This document shows, in pieces, positions 45,162 to 57,246 of a stretch of 64,000 nucleotides of DNA. A model generated the notes under the pieces. It saw only the letters and a program-made list of their open reading frames with translations, ran no database searches and was not told where the DNA came from. The position numbers and the translations under genes are program-made. The stretch comes from Amylostereum areolatum (lineage: Eukaryota; Basidiomycota; Agaricomycetes; Russulales; Stereaceae). The stretch is from assembly GCA_012932865.1 (NCBI GenBank), contig SAXG01000026.1, positions 372,001-436,000 of the forward strand. Direction: 5' to 3'. Every line of letters begins with the position of its first letter. Within the stretch, counting starts at the first letter, position 1.

Positions 45162-47111
45162 ATGGAGGCCTTCGACACCTATCAAACTCCCTTGTCAAGG
45201 TAGACCTGCTCTTCATCACCATATACCCAGCCAACCGTTCTCGCAGTCGATATGCCAGCAAAGAAATGGCCCACCTGTTCTCTCCAGAGGTACATTCCCA
45301 TCTTTCGCACTTTTACCCGTGTTGTCATCTCACGCTGAGTAGAACCGTTTCCACACATGGCGTAAACTATGGCTGAACCTTGCCGTGGCGGAGAAGCAGC
45401 TCGGGCTTCCGATACCCGACAACGCCATCGAAGAGATGACAGCCAACCTTGTACGTCGATCCAGCCGGTTTGGGATCTCTGCAGTTTTCTTACCACAGTC
45501 ATCTTACCTCTTTCCAGCACTTGGACGTAAATCAATTTGAAATCGCTGCACAGGAAGAGAAAAAGAGAAGGCACGATGTTATGGCCCATGTTCACACCTT
45601 CGGCCAAGTAGCGCCATCTGCTGCAGGCATCATCCAGTGCGTGCCTCCTCTTCCCTCTTATCTCAATCTCACCCATGAACGAACTTAGTTTGGGAGCGAC
45701 ATCATGCTACGTGACTGAGTGCGCACCACTCTCTATCATTCTTTCTTTGCCGTGACCATGGTCCCCTCCAGCAACGCCGATCTCATCTTCATTCGCACTG
45801 CGTTGTCTCTCATCCTGTCAAAATTGGCCGTCGTCATCGACCGCTTTGCCACGTTCGCAAAGCAGTACCGGGACCTACCTACCCTTGGATTCACCCACTT
45901 CCAACCGGCCCAGTTGACCACCGTCGGGAAACGCGCTACGTTATGGCTGCAGGTCAGCAATGAAACCCTTCCGCGCGCGTATATTCAACCAAGTTGTGCC
46001 ACCCATTAGGAATTGCTTTGGGACCTTCGCAATATCAAACGTGCTCGTGATGACATTGGGTTCCGCGGTGTCAAAGGCACGACCGGCACTCAAGCTAGCT
46101 TCCTTACTCTCTTCGATGGCGATCATGACAAGGTGCCAGCCTTCGACATCTAACCACGTACAATCCATTCACCCACTTCCAGGTCGAAGAACTCGATAAG
46201 CTTGTGACCGAGCTCTCGGGGTTCTCTTATGCCTACCCTGTCACGTCGCAAACATACTCCCGTAAGATAGATATCGATGCACTCGCCCCTTTGGCATCCT
46301 TTGGCGCCACCGCCCACAAGATCGCCACTGATCTCCGACTTCTTGCTAACCTCAAGGTGTGCTCTTTCGTCATGCCATACCCGTATCTTTCTCTTCCTCA
46401 CATTCCTCCAGGAAGTCGAAGAGCCCTTCGAGTCCACCCAAATTGGCTCGTCCGCTATGGCGTACAAGCGCAACCCCATGCGCTCTGAGCGCATCTGCAG
46501 TCTCTCACGACATCTCATGGTCCTGCACCAGAACGCATTGATGACCGCCAGTACACAGTGGTTCGAGCGCACGCTGGACGACAGTGCCAATCGTCCGCAT
46601 CACCCTCCCCGAAGCATTCCTCACCGCGGACATCGTGCTCACAACGCTTCAAAACGTGTCCGAGGGCCTCGTCGTGTACCCGCGTGTCATTGCGCGTCGA
46701 ATCTCGCAAGAGCTTCCTTTCATGGCTACCGAGAACATCATCATGGCGATCGTGAAAAAAGGCGGGGACAGGCAGGAAGCCCACGAAAAGATCCGCGTAC
46801 GTCTATGGAAATCCTCGTCATCCTAGATACGAGACTGATGAGGCTTTAACTTCAGGTTCTTTCTCATGAGGCAGCTCACCAAGGTTAAACACCTTGGCCT
46901 GGAGAATGACCTGATCGAGCGCGTTAAGAAGGACGTCTACTTCGACCCCATTAAAGATGACCTCGAGTCTCTTCTGGAGCCCAAATCCTTTATCGGGCGT
47001 GCACCCGAGCAAGTTGACAAGTTTCTCAACGAATGGGTCGCCCCGGCTCTGGCAGATGGTGAACTGCAGAGCAGCTTGGCCAAGGGTGGGAAGGCGGAAT
47101 TGAGCGTATAG
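45162..47111 (+). CDS. ADE13: Adenylosuccinate lyase (purine biosynthesis)
   Basis: Starts [11 protein letters not shown]; the second exon reads [16 protein letters not shown]. Family blocks include [56 protein letters not shown] and the fumarase/lyase signature [15 protein letters not shown] at about 46450. It ends [11 protein letters not shown] at 47111. The enzyme cleaves SAICAR to AICAR and adenylosuccinate to AMP. About eight introns. Two extra bases break the frame, at about 46596 (before [15 protein letters not shown]) and about 46881 (before [14 protein letters not shown]). With one base removed at each point, the sequence agrees with the conserved family order. An essential gene of this kind should not be a pseudogene, so these are more likely base-call insertions. 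Confidence 0.88.
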
Positions 47112-47321
47112 ACGGTCGCTCATCAAGAGAAGAAAGTTGAAGTACACTACGTCTGTGCGATCAAGACTTCGGATGTTGTATTTTTTAAACGCATACTAGA
47201 CGTTTTGAGTGACAGAAATTAGGCCGGTGATTGCCGTCTAAAACCTGCGTACACCGGCACCTCCTCGTAACAGGCGCTCAGCGCAGCGTGCCCTCTCTCT
47301 GTCCAGTTCTACTGGTCGTTC
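47112..47321. other. Short intergenic region
   Basis: ADE13 3' region and promoter of the CHAT gene. No feature seen. Confidence 0.4.
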
Positions 47322-50300
47322 ATGGCGAACATCGGGAAGAGCCCGGAGGACCCTGATCCTGAGGTGATTCATGCCAGTGGGGTAAGTAACTTCCCTCCAT
47401 CTATAGTACAACTAGCTCACTCCCCGTCTCCAGCTCTATCCACGCACGGAGTCGGATGACTCGGTTTCAAGAGAGGGCGCTCGTCCCTCTTTACATGATG
47501 TCGCAGAGCAAGAACGTATGTTATTTTTTTGTCCTGATTCAGAGCACATTGTACCGAGCATAATTGTTCTTAAAAGGACCAACCGGAACTACCGTTGGAA
47601 CCCACCTGCAAACAGGTTTCCCACTTCCTCACGTCGCTCGCACAATATCTCACGCGATTTAACCGCGAGGCCGCGGAATATACACAGCCTGAGCCGGACC
47701 AGACGATCAACCGAGCGAAACTAGCTCTTCAATCAGCTTGCGCTGATCGTTGCACTTTGCTGCAAACTGTCGCTCAAATGCTACAGCAACGCCATGAACA
47801 TCAAGGCCGACCCGCAGATCTCGAGGATTCCATCCATCACTATCGTCAGTCCTTACTCCTTGCTGGGGATGCGGGGCGTGCACCTTTGCAACACCATTTG
47901 TCGACCGCGTTGCGCATCTCATTCGAACAGTCGAGCGACACGGAGCAACTGGACGAAGCCATCCTTCTCGCGCGAGCCTCCAAGGACTCCATGTCGTTCG
48001 ATAACAAGCTTTACGTGGTCGTGCTAGTCAATCTGGCCCATTGCCTCTTCCTCCGCGATCAAACGAGACTGGTCAAATCCGACGCTTTGTATTCTGAGGA
48101 GGTCGGCGCTCTCCACCGTCAAGCACTTCAGATATGTCATGATGGACACCCACATTTTGTTACGGCCCTACGTTCTCAAGTCGAGCAGCATATCGTCGCC
48201 TTTGCACTCGAGCTGCCAGCGCTGTTCCCGAATTCCCCCGTTCTTCTCAAAAATCGTGGACAAAACCCTATTCGATACCTGGGAGCAACAACTCAGCGAT
48301 TGGGTGCGCCAGCTCAAAGAGGCCATGCAATCCACATCTATCAAGGACCCGGAATATCCGCGCGTATTGCACACCATGGGACACTGCCTTTATATGCGCG
48401 CCAGAGTCACCAGAAACGCGAATGACCTCATGGAATCAATCCGCTTTTTTTCCCGAGCTCTAGTACTGCTGCCGCCTGGGCACATTGAACGCCCTTTCGT
48501 ATTGACACGATTCTCCTACGCGATGGCATCTGATTTACGCAAGGAACTGTGCAACCTGCCTGCGTGCATACATGGCGACCTTTTATTTTTGGAGTCGGAG
48601 TCTCGCGTCGCACTGGCAAGGCTCGCGGTGGAACAAAGTCCTTCAAAACATCATCTGTCGCCCACTATTCTCGTCTCTCTAGCTGCCAGTCTTGAACAAA
48701 AGTTGACTTCAGTCCTTGACTACAACGAGCTCACAGCGGGGAATAGCTGGAGAACTTTCGTTCACGTTTTGCCCACGGACGAACGAGTTTTACCAGTATC
48801 AGAAGAGATCATCGAGGTGTGGCGCTCTGCTTGTTCACTTCATTGTGTTCCAGGCCCCGACGGTACACTTGCAGTGAGCCCTCGGCTGCACGAGTTCATC
48901 CATACGCCAGCTGTCGAATACAACTATCCAATCGAGTTAGAGGATGAGATAACTTCCCTCTTCCGCCATTGTGTCCCATTGGATAGCGGAACGCAAACTT
49001 TCTGTCTATTCCTCGGATTGGCCCACGCCCTACATGAAAACTACCACGTTTGGAACAGGTACGATGACCTCGTCGAATGCATGCGATTGAACATCAAGGG
49101 ATATCGTATGGTGTTTGGCGAGGATCTATCTTGGGTCAACGGGCTGAACTCCCACTTTCCCGCGGCGTCGAGAGACCGACTCACGCATTTCCTTACTGTG
49201 GAGGACAAACTCAAAAGTACCGATTTAGCTCGAGACAGCAGCGAGTCGATCGGCGGCTACTACGATTATCGCGAACGCCGTTGGATCGTTTCCAGCAGAA
49301 CCATCGAAGTGATTATGCAGAGACTATACAACACAAACAACCGTGAGGCTCTAGCCAAGGTTGTCGGGATATTCGATGACTGGATACCACTCCTGTCCGG
49401 GACGGCGGGCCATTCGGAAATCATGATCCAGCATGCTCGTGCTTTGCTATATCGCTTTCCACCTCCAAAAGCAGAACGTCGACCTTGAAAAATGCGCACA
49501 AATCGTTGATACGCTATTCAAAGACGGCACCCATCCGGAAGCCAACAGGTTACGCGCAGTCGCTTGGTGGGGAACAGAGGCGGCGGCTATGGGCCTCACC
49601 AACTCGGCCTCGGAGGCTTTCGATCGCGCCATCTCTTTACAATCCCGCATCGCATTTATTCGTATGGACATCAAGACGCGCATGGGGGTGTTAAAGCACA
49701 CGCCTAACTTACCATGCGATGCAGCATCCTTTGAACTCGCTCGCGGATATCCTCAACACGCCGTGGAATATCTTGAACAAGGGCGAGGCGTCCTGTGGGC
49801 ACAGATTCATGCCTTTCGAGTACCATTGCAAACGCTACCGGAAGGTATAGCAGCTCGGTTCCAAGAAATCACGAATGCTCTTCGAGCAGACCAGCCTATC
49901 TACGACCACGACCGCCGGAGGCTTCGTCTTGGAGAAGAATTTGATATTTTAATGGAGCGCATCCGCGTGTTACAACCCGAAATGCAGACGTATCTTCCTG
50001 GCCCTAGGACCTTCAATACTATCAAAGCAGCAGCAAAGGGATGGTCCTGTGGTTTTTCTTTTCGCAGGCTATCGCGCGGAGACCTGTCACGCAATCATCA
50101 TACGGGATCACACAGTTGAGACCCCGGATCACCTCGCTCTCTCTTCTACCAACATTCACTCCCTTCGAGAGATGGGCCAGTCACTCGCAGCGGCAAACCG
50201 GGGCTCGCGGGACGCGGAAGACAGCCTCAGACAGGGGCCTGCATCTGGACACAGCCTGGAAAGACTGAAGACGCTGCGAATTTCGCAACAGCGAGCGCAG

Positions 50301-51305
50301 GATCATCGTCGTCTGCTCTCGGAGATCTGGAGACTCATCGTTCAACCTGTTATCAAACACCTTGGCTTGAAGGTGTGTGAAACACTTCATCGTATCTCTT
50401 GACCGTCACTGATTCACTCTTTACCTCTTCTCTAGAAAATTGCACCTGACGACGCCGGGTCGCGGCCTCGTCTCTGGTGGTGTCCTGCCGGGGACTTCGC
50501 GTTCCTCCCGGTGCATGCCGCTGGAGTGTACAACTCTGAAGGGGATACAGATTGCGCAATGGACTACTTTGTCTCTTCATATACGCCCACGCTCAGTAGC
50601 CTTTTGATCGCGAGGGCCACTGTAGTCGCTCAGGCAACCCCACCGAAAACATTGATCATTGCCCAGCAAGAAACCCCTCATCATGTATCACTTCCCTCAG
50701 TTGCACAAGAGGTTCGAGCTGTGAAGTCGCTTCTTCCTCCAGGCAGCATCCTGGATTTCGAGGGGCGCGAGCCATCTGAAACAGGCGAAGACATCTCGGT
50801 CGACTGGGTCAAGCAACGACTTCCCGAAGCGACCATCCTCCATCTCGCATGCCATGGCTCACAACACCCTGTCTTTCCGGACAACAGCTCGTTCCACTTG
50901 CGAGACGGCGACTTGAGAATCAACGACCTGATGCAGATAGAAATGTCCAAGGCCCAGTTCGCCTTCTTGAGCGCATGCGATTCAGCTGCAGGAGACAAAA
51001 ACCGCCCCGACGAATCGATCCATCTCGCGGCAGCGATGCTTGCAGTTGGCTTCAAAAGTGTTATTGGCACGATGTGGTTTGTTGGAATATATCGCGATAA
51101 GTTTGTCCGTGTTAACAGTATGTACAGGTCGATGCATGATGCGGACGGTCCAGATGTTGCCGCCGAGGTTTATTCAAAGATCTTCAAGGATGGTGAACTG
51201 GACCTTGCCGCTGTCCCCCATGCGCTGGATTCTGCCGTTTACAAGCTACGTCGCAAAGGGGTGCCAATTTCTCGTTGGGCCACGTACGTACATATGGGCC
51301 TATGA
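47322..51305 (+). CDS. TPR-like repeat protein with C-terminal CHAT (caspase-like) domain
   Basis: Starts MANIGKSPEDPDPEVIHASG, with a GTAAGT intron after it. The first ~850 residues are alpha-helical TPR-like repeats (for example HEHQGRPADLEDSIHHYRQS, YPRVLHTMGHCLYMRARVT, EAFDRAISLQSR). The C-terminal CHAT domain begins at about 50440 (RPRLWWCPAGDFAFLPVHAA). It keeps both active-site blocks: His in ATILHLACHGSQ and Cys in FAFLSACDSAAGD, then ESIHLAAAMLAVGFKSVIGT. A final intron after GTMW and the closing MHDADGPDVAAEVY block follow. CHAT domains are clan CD cysteine peptidase relatives (separase/caspase fold). The frame is broken by single extra bases at about 48233, 49463 and 50039; the repeat architecture continues across each. 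Function unknown; convergent with the metacaspase-like gene. Confidence 0.8.
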
Positions 51306-51441
51306 GATTGACACCGGACACAACAATAAGTACATTATACAAGTACATCCAATCCTAGGCCTGTCGAAGGCAGTAGCATCAAAATATAGTGAAAAACTGT
51401 TCATAGCAGAGTGTACAAGGTGAAAAGAAAACCATCAGTGA

Positions 51442-53551
51442 TTACTTATCTTTATCTTCCTTCTCAACAGTGATAAGGTGGATGAATGAGCCCCACAGTT
51501 GCGTGGGCACGCTTTGCCATCTAGCCGCCGTCCCGTCCGACCCATCGTTCTTTCTGGAACCGCGCCTCGTCTGAACGTGAGACCTGTCATAAGTGCTAGG
51601 GGTTTGTGGCTCGAAGATGGAGTCCTGTTCCAGCGAGGCCACGGTAGTCGCCTCCGTCGAAATAAAAACTTTGAGCCAAGTTGAATCCACATTTCCTTCC
51701 TCAGCCGTCCAGTCGAGCATGAAAGCGTCGTCGTGTTCTGCACTGTCACCGACTTGTAAGAAGCCGGGATCCTTCGGGAGATTGGGCTGATCTTCATTCA
51801 ACGGAGAAGAGTGAATGTCGATGGCATAATTTGAGGGGTTGAAGAATAACGTGTAAGCGTAGAAATCGCGCGAGGTGCGATTGCGCAGGACGATGCCAAA
51901 CCTGGTGTTTCTCAACGAGGTAGACGAGAAAATGTACTCCCCGTCAGGAGTTGCTTCTTTCCTCAGGCCGGTCGGCGTTGCGTACATGCCGCTGTTTCCA
52001 TCGTGGGACCCTTGCGATCCGTCAGTGGGAGCTTGAATAGCCTGTTTGGGCGGGAGCTCGTGAAGAGCAAACTCAACAAGCGCCGACTCGGAAGGCTTGG
52101 GGTTCGCAGGAGATCCTTCGAGGTGGAGATTGAAGAGAGCGATTTTGTCGAGTATCACTGGGAGTGCGTCAATGAGCACATTTGGCGCGGATGATGTCAA
52201 GGGTAGGCGCGTTGGGGGGATGCGAAGCTGTCGGAAAGTCGGGGCTTGGTTTCGAATTTCAACGTACGTCTCCGTGATGTGCAGGAGGACATTGGCCATT
52301 GACTCCTGTACCGATGTATGTTCAGAAGTGGCAAGAAGTTGAAGGATTCGATCGCGAATGCGGGACTGCGGGTTGGAGCTGTTATGTGTGAAAGCGTATG
52401 CAAGGCTGCATCGGAACGTAGCCGTGGCCTTTTGTGCAAGGAATGACGCTTCAGAGGCCATCTCGGGTGTCCAAAGCGATGGAGCTTCCGCAACACACGC
52501 TGTTGGAAGTACATCGGTGACGATAACCGGAACTGTGGTCTGAGCAGACCCTTCATCGGATGAACTGAGAAGGACGTCAAAATGAAAGCCGCGCTGAACT
52601 CCATGGATGGCCCCCGCTGCGATTTCGATAGAACGCCCACTGTTGACAGTCCCGTCGACGCGTGGCCTCACTGCGAATATGCGAGGATTGTCAAATCTGT
52701 TTCGGAAGACAATGCGATCGTGAGATTTTGTCTCCAGTTGAGGTGTTTGATCCAGGTAAGGCTTTGCCGTGAACTGCTCTTGAATGACAGTCATGGCCTT
52801 CCGATAAGAAAGGCGGTAAAGATCGTCACGTTGAAGGATATTTGCCCATGAACTTGTGAAGTACCCTCCGGAGGAGTGGTCTTTGGCAGTTTGATATCGT
52901 GTAGATGCAGCGAGAAGAGTGTAGTGATCATTGGCCCCTTCTGTGAATGCACCTCGCGCAACATAGGGACCCCAAGTGTCGAGGTCAGTGGTACCGTTTG
53001 TACGGCCGACCTCTCTAGCCTCAATATATCTGGAGTTGGCGCCACGAAGCATGTGCCCACTGTGGCAGCAGTCGAGAACAAAAGTGATATTCGTGGTCTT
53101 CCGAGCCGTGTGAGCAGTGCGTGCGAGGGACTTGAGTGTACGATCGGGAATACCACTCAACGGCTGGCTAAGGGCAGCGCCCTCGCTGTTTCGTCTGACC
53201 ACAGAGTCAAAGGGAACTATAACCTCGACGAGATCCTCTCTCACATCTCCGGACGTTCTCCATTCGTCAGGAGCGTTGACCTGTGAGCCGTGCCCCGAGT
53301 AGTGGAGATAGAGGGCATCCCCGGGGATAATATTTTCGTTGTGAATGAAATGTTCCTGAAACATCTTGATGATATTTTCCCGAGTGGCATTCGTGTCCTC
53401 CAATAGCCGGATATTTGACTCGGGGACATCCATGGCCTTGAGACAGCCGCGGATACGCTTGACGTCTTCCGCACATCCCCGCAGATTGAGAGAGGGCACT
53501 GCCGTAGTCATTGATGCCAATGAGAATGGCCCATATCTCCGGGTTATCCAT
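51442..53551 (-). CDS. Metacaspase-like (peptidase C14) protein with long C-terminal region
   Basis: Starts at 53551 (MDNPEIWAILIGINDYGS). The caspase-type p20 domain has the catalytic His in ALYLHYSGHGSQ (residue about 87) and the catalytic Cys in FVLDCCHSGH (about 162). From about residue 230 a long C-terminal region follows. It contains helical segments and a beta-type block (STSLRNTRFGIVLRNRTSRD, FYAYTLFFNPSNYAIDIHSS) that reminds one of the DUF4384-like domain found beside caspases in bacteria; that is an inference. It ends LITVEKEDKDK at 51442. One extra base at about 53490 separates the first strand from LNLRGCAEDVKRIRG. Fungal metacaspases cleave after Arg/Lys and act in stress and cell death; the specificity here is unknown. 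Single exon apart from the break, about 720 residues. Confidence 0.85.
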
Positions 53552-54232
53552 AGAACAGCGCTGGCCCTTCCTCGCTCGGCTTCGCAGATGTGTCTAGGCG
53601 TGGTCCGCGTGGAGGCAAGCAGCAAGGCCTAGCAAGGACTCTTTCGAGGATATGAGATTCGCTAGCCTGCAGCATAAGATAGAAAAGTACGCACCGTCCA
53701 AGCAGGTATGCAAGGAACTGTTACGCTAAGATCGTGCCAAGCTCCACATCCGTTACTATTTGGCATCCTGAGTCACAGCCTGTCGCACAAAGTCGTATTC
53801 CTCGGTTATACCCTCACCTTCCGTTATTAACGGGCACTTGGAGATTGAGTAGGACAGTGTCAGAGTAGAGACGAGAGACGTGAGTTAAGAAGAGTGAAGC
53901 AAACGTCATCCAAGGCGCTTTCACAGGCTTTCCACCGGTCACCGCCTGCATAACCCCTCCTAACCCACGCCCGAAAGGGCCGAAACCAAATCGGATGGGC
54001 CACCTTTGGGCGGCTATAAATAATAATATTGATACATGACAAGTAAAAGTTATCATGCAGTGCAAGGCGATTCTACTTACAGATCCGTCAGTAATTTGTT
54101 GCTGATTGAACTAAATAATTGGAAAGCACGCACCTTTAGGGCCTTAGGCCTTTCCAGTACAGGAACACAATGAACACTGTTTCCTGGTTCTCCGGCCATG
54201 TTTGTTGACTGCGTTCACGAAGTCATGGTGCA
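53552..54232. other. Intergenic region up to the duplication breakpoint
   Basis: Upstream region of the metacaspase-like gene and the unduplicated left flank of the RPO41 copy. No coding frame or transposon end was found here. Confidence 0.45.
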
Positions 54233-57000
54233 CCGCCGTCGAGGAAGCGTTCGTTCGTTGCTTCCAACGACGAAGGAGCGCGCCGCCTTCAACGCCTTCA
54301 ACGCTCCCGACGCTGCCCCCCATCGCCATGATCCCTCTCAGTCGCAAAGCAGCGCAAAAAAATGTCGAGACGACTTTGCTGTCGTCGCGACAACGCCTGC
54401 TACGTCCCACCCCGAATGCCTACTCCCGACAGGCTCTGCCACGCCCTGCACGTTACTCTACACCCTCCCGACGCAACAACGCCGAGGTGTCCGCCGCTCC
54501 CGCATCTGCCGTGCCGCCAAACTACCCTCCTTTTCTCTCCGCATCCTCGTCGCCATCCCAGCTCAGTAATGCGAACACCGACCCCTACACGAGTGACATG
54601 CACTCCTTCCTCCGTTCCCGTACCTCGTATACCATCGTCCCGGTGCCGCTCCCCAAGGATGCAAAGTCAGCGGAGAACGATGCATATTTCACCGATTCGC
54701 CCACCAGCGACCTACTTGCTGTCATGGACGCGTGTTTGCACAATATGCACGACGTTCGGCGAGCGAAGCAGATCTTCGAAGAGCTCCGTCGCACCAGGCC
54801 TGGTGACCCCGTCCTCCAGACGCGGCTGTACAACTCGTTTATTGAAGCGTACCTTGGGATGGCAATAATGCAGCCGCCCTATGCGTCGGTATGGGTTGAA
54901 GATGCGTGGGACACTTTTCGACGACATGGAGAACGTGCACGACAATGTCAACCCCAATGCCGGGACGTACACGCTGGCCCTTCTGGCTTGGCTCAGATTC
55001 TCCGCAGAAGACTCGCCGACACGGCTTGACGACATCACGGCCCATTCACCCGCCTCCCTTCTGCGCGGCCTTCTCGACCGCCAGCTCTCCGTCAGCATGG
55101 TTGTCGCCGACCGCTCTATCAGCTCGTCCGAGGAGGCCCAAAAGCTCATCCACCTCCTCTCCAAGGCAGCGGTTGATCTCAACCTCGGCAAAGTCGTGAC
55201 GGAACTCGGCCAGGCCGAGATGCTTGGGAGCACCATGCCCGATCCATTCGAGGGCGTTCCCGAAGTGAATCCCGTTACTGTTACGAAGGTACGCACCGCC
55301 GTCGATGCGTCTGGTCGATTTCACTAACATGGCACGCAGGATGTCGTCGACGAAACCGGTACTCCGACGGGTTCGACATCACAGGAGATCCCGTTCAACT
55401 TAGATGTGCTTCGCAAGCATCTTGCTCACGTTACGCTTGCAAAACGCGCGCTTTCGGAGGATTTGGCCTCGCGGCAAAAGCTGTTGGAGGAATCGGTATA
55501 CGAGGTTGCTATAGAACGTTTACGGCGTCAAGCAGAGGTTTTCCAGGACCTCCAACTGGACGACGGGAAGCTCCGGCAGCCAGATCTGCAGCAGTGGATG
55601 TGGGAATGGCATAAAAAACTGAAGGTCCGGTTGACGGCCGACATTTCTCGCGTACTCAGGGAAGAAGACTATTTCAGTGAGCATCTTCACAACGACCGTT
55701 TCTGCATGCCATTGACATATACTCCGTCAGGTATGCGAGAGCAGGGCTCACGCATTGGCCCGTTCTTGTCCCTTGTCAAGCCCGAGAAACTCTCTCTCAT
55801 CGTCATCCTGGAGCTCATGCGTATGCAGGGAACCGGCGGGGTCACCGATGGCATGAAAACGGCTCGAGCCCTTCTGATCGTAGGCAAGGCTGTCGAGATG
55901 GAGTACAAGGCCGAGATGTGCAAGAAGAATAACATTGCCGTTCCTTCATCGGCCACGCGGCGCGAACATGGATATTTTTCATTGTCCAGCTATCAAGACC
56001 TCCACGCACGTCGGGTGACGGCACGCAAGTACATGGAGGACTCGGAGGAGTGGACCAGCGATTGGACGCAGTCGGTCCGCGTCCGTGTTGGTGGTTTCTT
56101 GGTCGACCGGCTTATGGACGTCGCCACCGTCGTGCGAAGGGCCACACTCAACGGTGAGGAGATTACGGAGGAGCAACCTGCTTTTTCCCACTCCTACGAG
56201 TATTTGCGCGGGTTCAAGCTCGGTGTCATCAGAGCCAACCCAGCGGTCTCGGAGAAGTTGGCTAAGGAGAATCTACGAACGACCCTTCACCCGCGTCATC
56301 TTCCGATGCTGGTCAAGCCCAAGGCATGGCTTAGCCACGACGATGGCGGTTATATCTACAACAAGAGTACGTTCGTTTCTCGCATATACCGTCGCCAGCT
56401 AACGTTTTCACAGCTTCGGTGATGCGCTTCAAGGATTCACAAGAGCAGCAGACGTATCTTAAGCATGCGTCCGCACTCGGAAACGTGGAGCTGGTCTTCG
56501 CTGGACTCGATGTGCTTGGCTCGACGCCATGGAGAATCAATCGTGCCATCTTTGACGTCGTCCTGGAAGTGTGGAACTCGGGTCAACGTCTAGGGAAGCT
56601 GCCCCCGGCTACGTACGACGAGCCAGAGCCGGAGAGGCCAGAGAACATGGACGTCGACCAAAAGGCTCGAGTGGTCTACCTTACCCGTCAGAGGGCTTGG
56701 ACCCAGAACAAGGCAAGCAACCACTCTGATCGTTGCAGCGTTAACTACAAGATTGAGATTGCTCGTGCGGTAAGGCCACTTTTTTACCGTAGTTGGGTGA
56801 TGCTGAACTATTATTGTTCAGTTCTTGAACGACGTGTTCTACATGCCTCACAACATGGACTTCCGCGGCCGCGCGTACCCTCTACCACCTCACCTCAACC
56901 ACATTGGCGACGATCTTAGTCGCGGTCTCTTGCTATTTTCGGAAGGGAAGCCTCTTGGAGAACGCGGTCTTCGATGGCTCAAAATCCATCTGGCGAATTT
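54233..57000 (+). repeat. Inverted segmental duplication, copy 2
   Basis: Reverse-complement match to 23293-26061. The left flank shows one A/G difference in GTGCACCGCC (GTGCGCCGCC in copy 1) just before the block, then identity. The right edge follows GAATTT; the next bases (AATGTAATAC) differ from copy 1. No target-site duplication or transposon ends are seen at either edge. Confidence 0.92.
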
Positions 57001-57007
57001 AATGTAA
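54328..57007 (+). pseudogene. RPO41 copy 2, truncated before the polymerase catalytic core
   Basis: Carries the same start ([12 protein letters not shown]), mitochondrial presequence, N-terminal domain and thumb as the full gene at 21459-25966. Coding stops at 57005-57007, directly after the duplication edge: the exon ends LKIHLANLM. Motifs A, B and C, with both catalytic aspartates, are absent. This copy has no extra T at the position matching 25735, so its first exon stays in frame where copy 1 does not. It shares the other break (about 54912). It could be transcribed from its own copied start region, but only ~95 bp of 5' flank were copied. A non-catalytic product or a dead pseudogene are the options. 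Confidence 0.85.
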
Positions 57008-57246
57008 TACTGCTCTTTAGACGCAGACTTGTAATCTTGGCATAATGTGGTATGTGCACGTAGTGATAAGTAGATGCCACTAGATTTGTGAGTTGTCGGT
57101 GGCGGTTGTGGTGGTTGTCGGCGGTTGTGGCGGGTGGCGGTGGCGGTGGCGGTGGCCGCATTTGTGCTTCCGCCGTAACGCACGTCACTGCGACAAGTCT
57201 CGCTCTTGTTCTTTTCCACTACAGTCCCGTTGTTATCTTCTTCACT

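Noticed and set aside
54840..54912. Intron as explanation for the shared RPO41 frame break
   Set aside because: Donors present give the wrong phase or an intron of 13 nt; a single extra base fits better.
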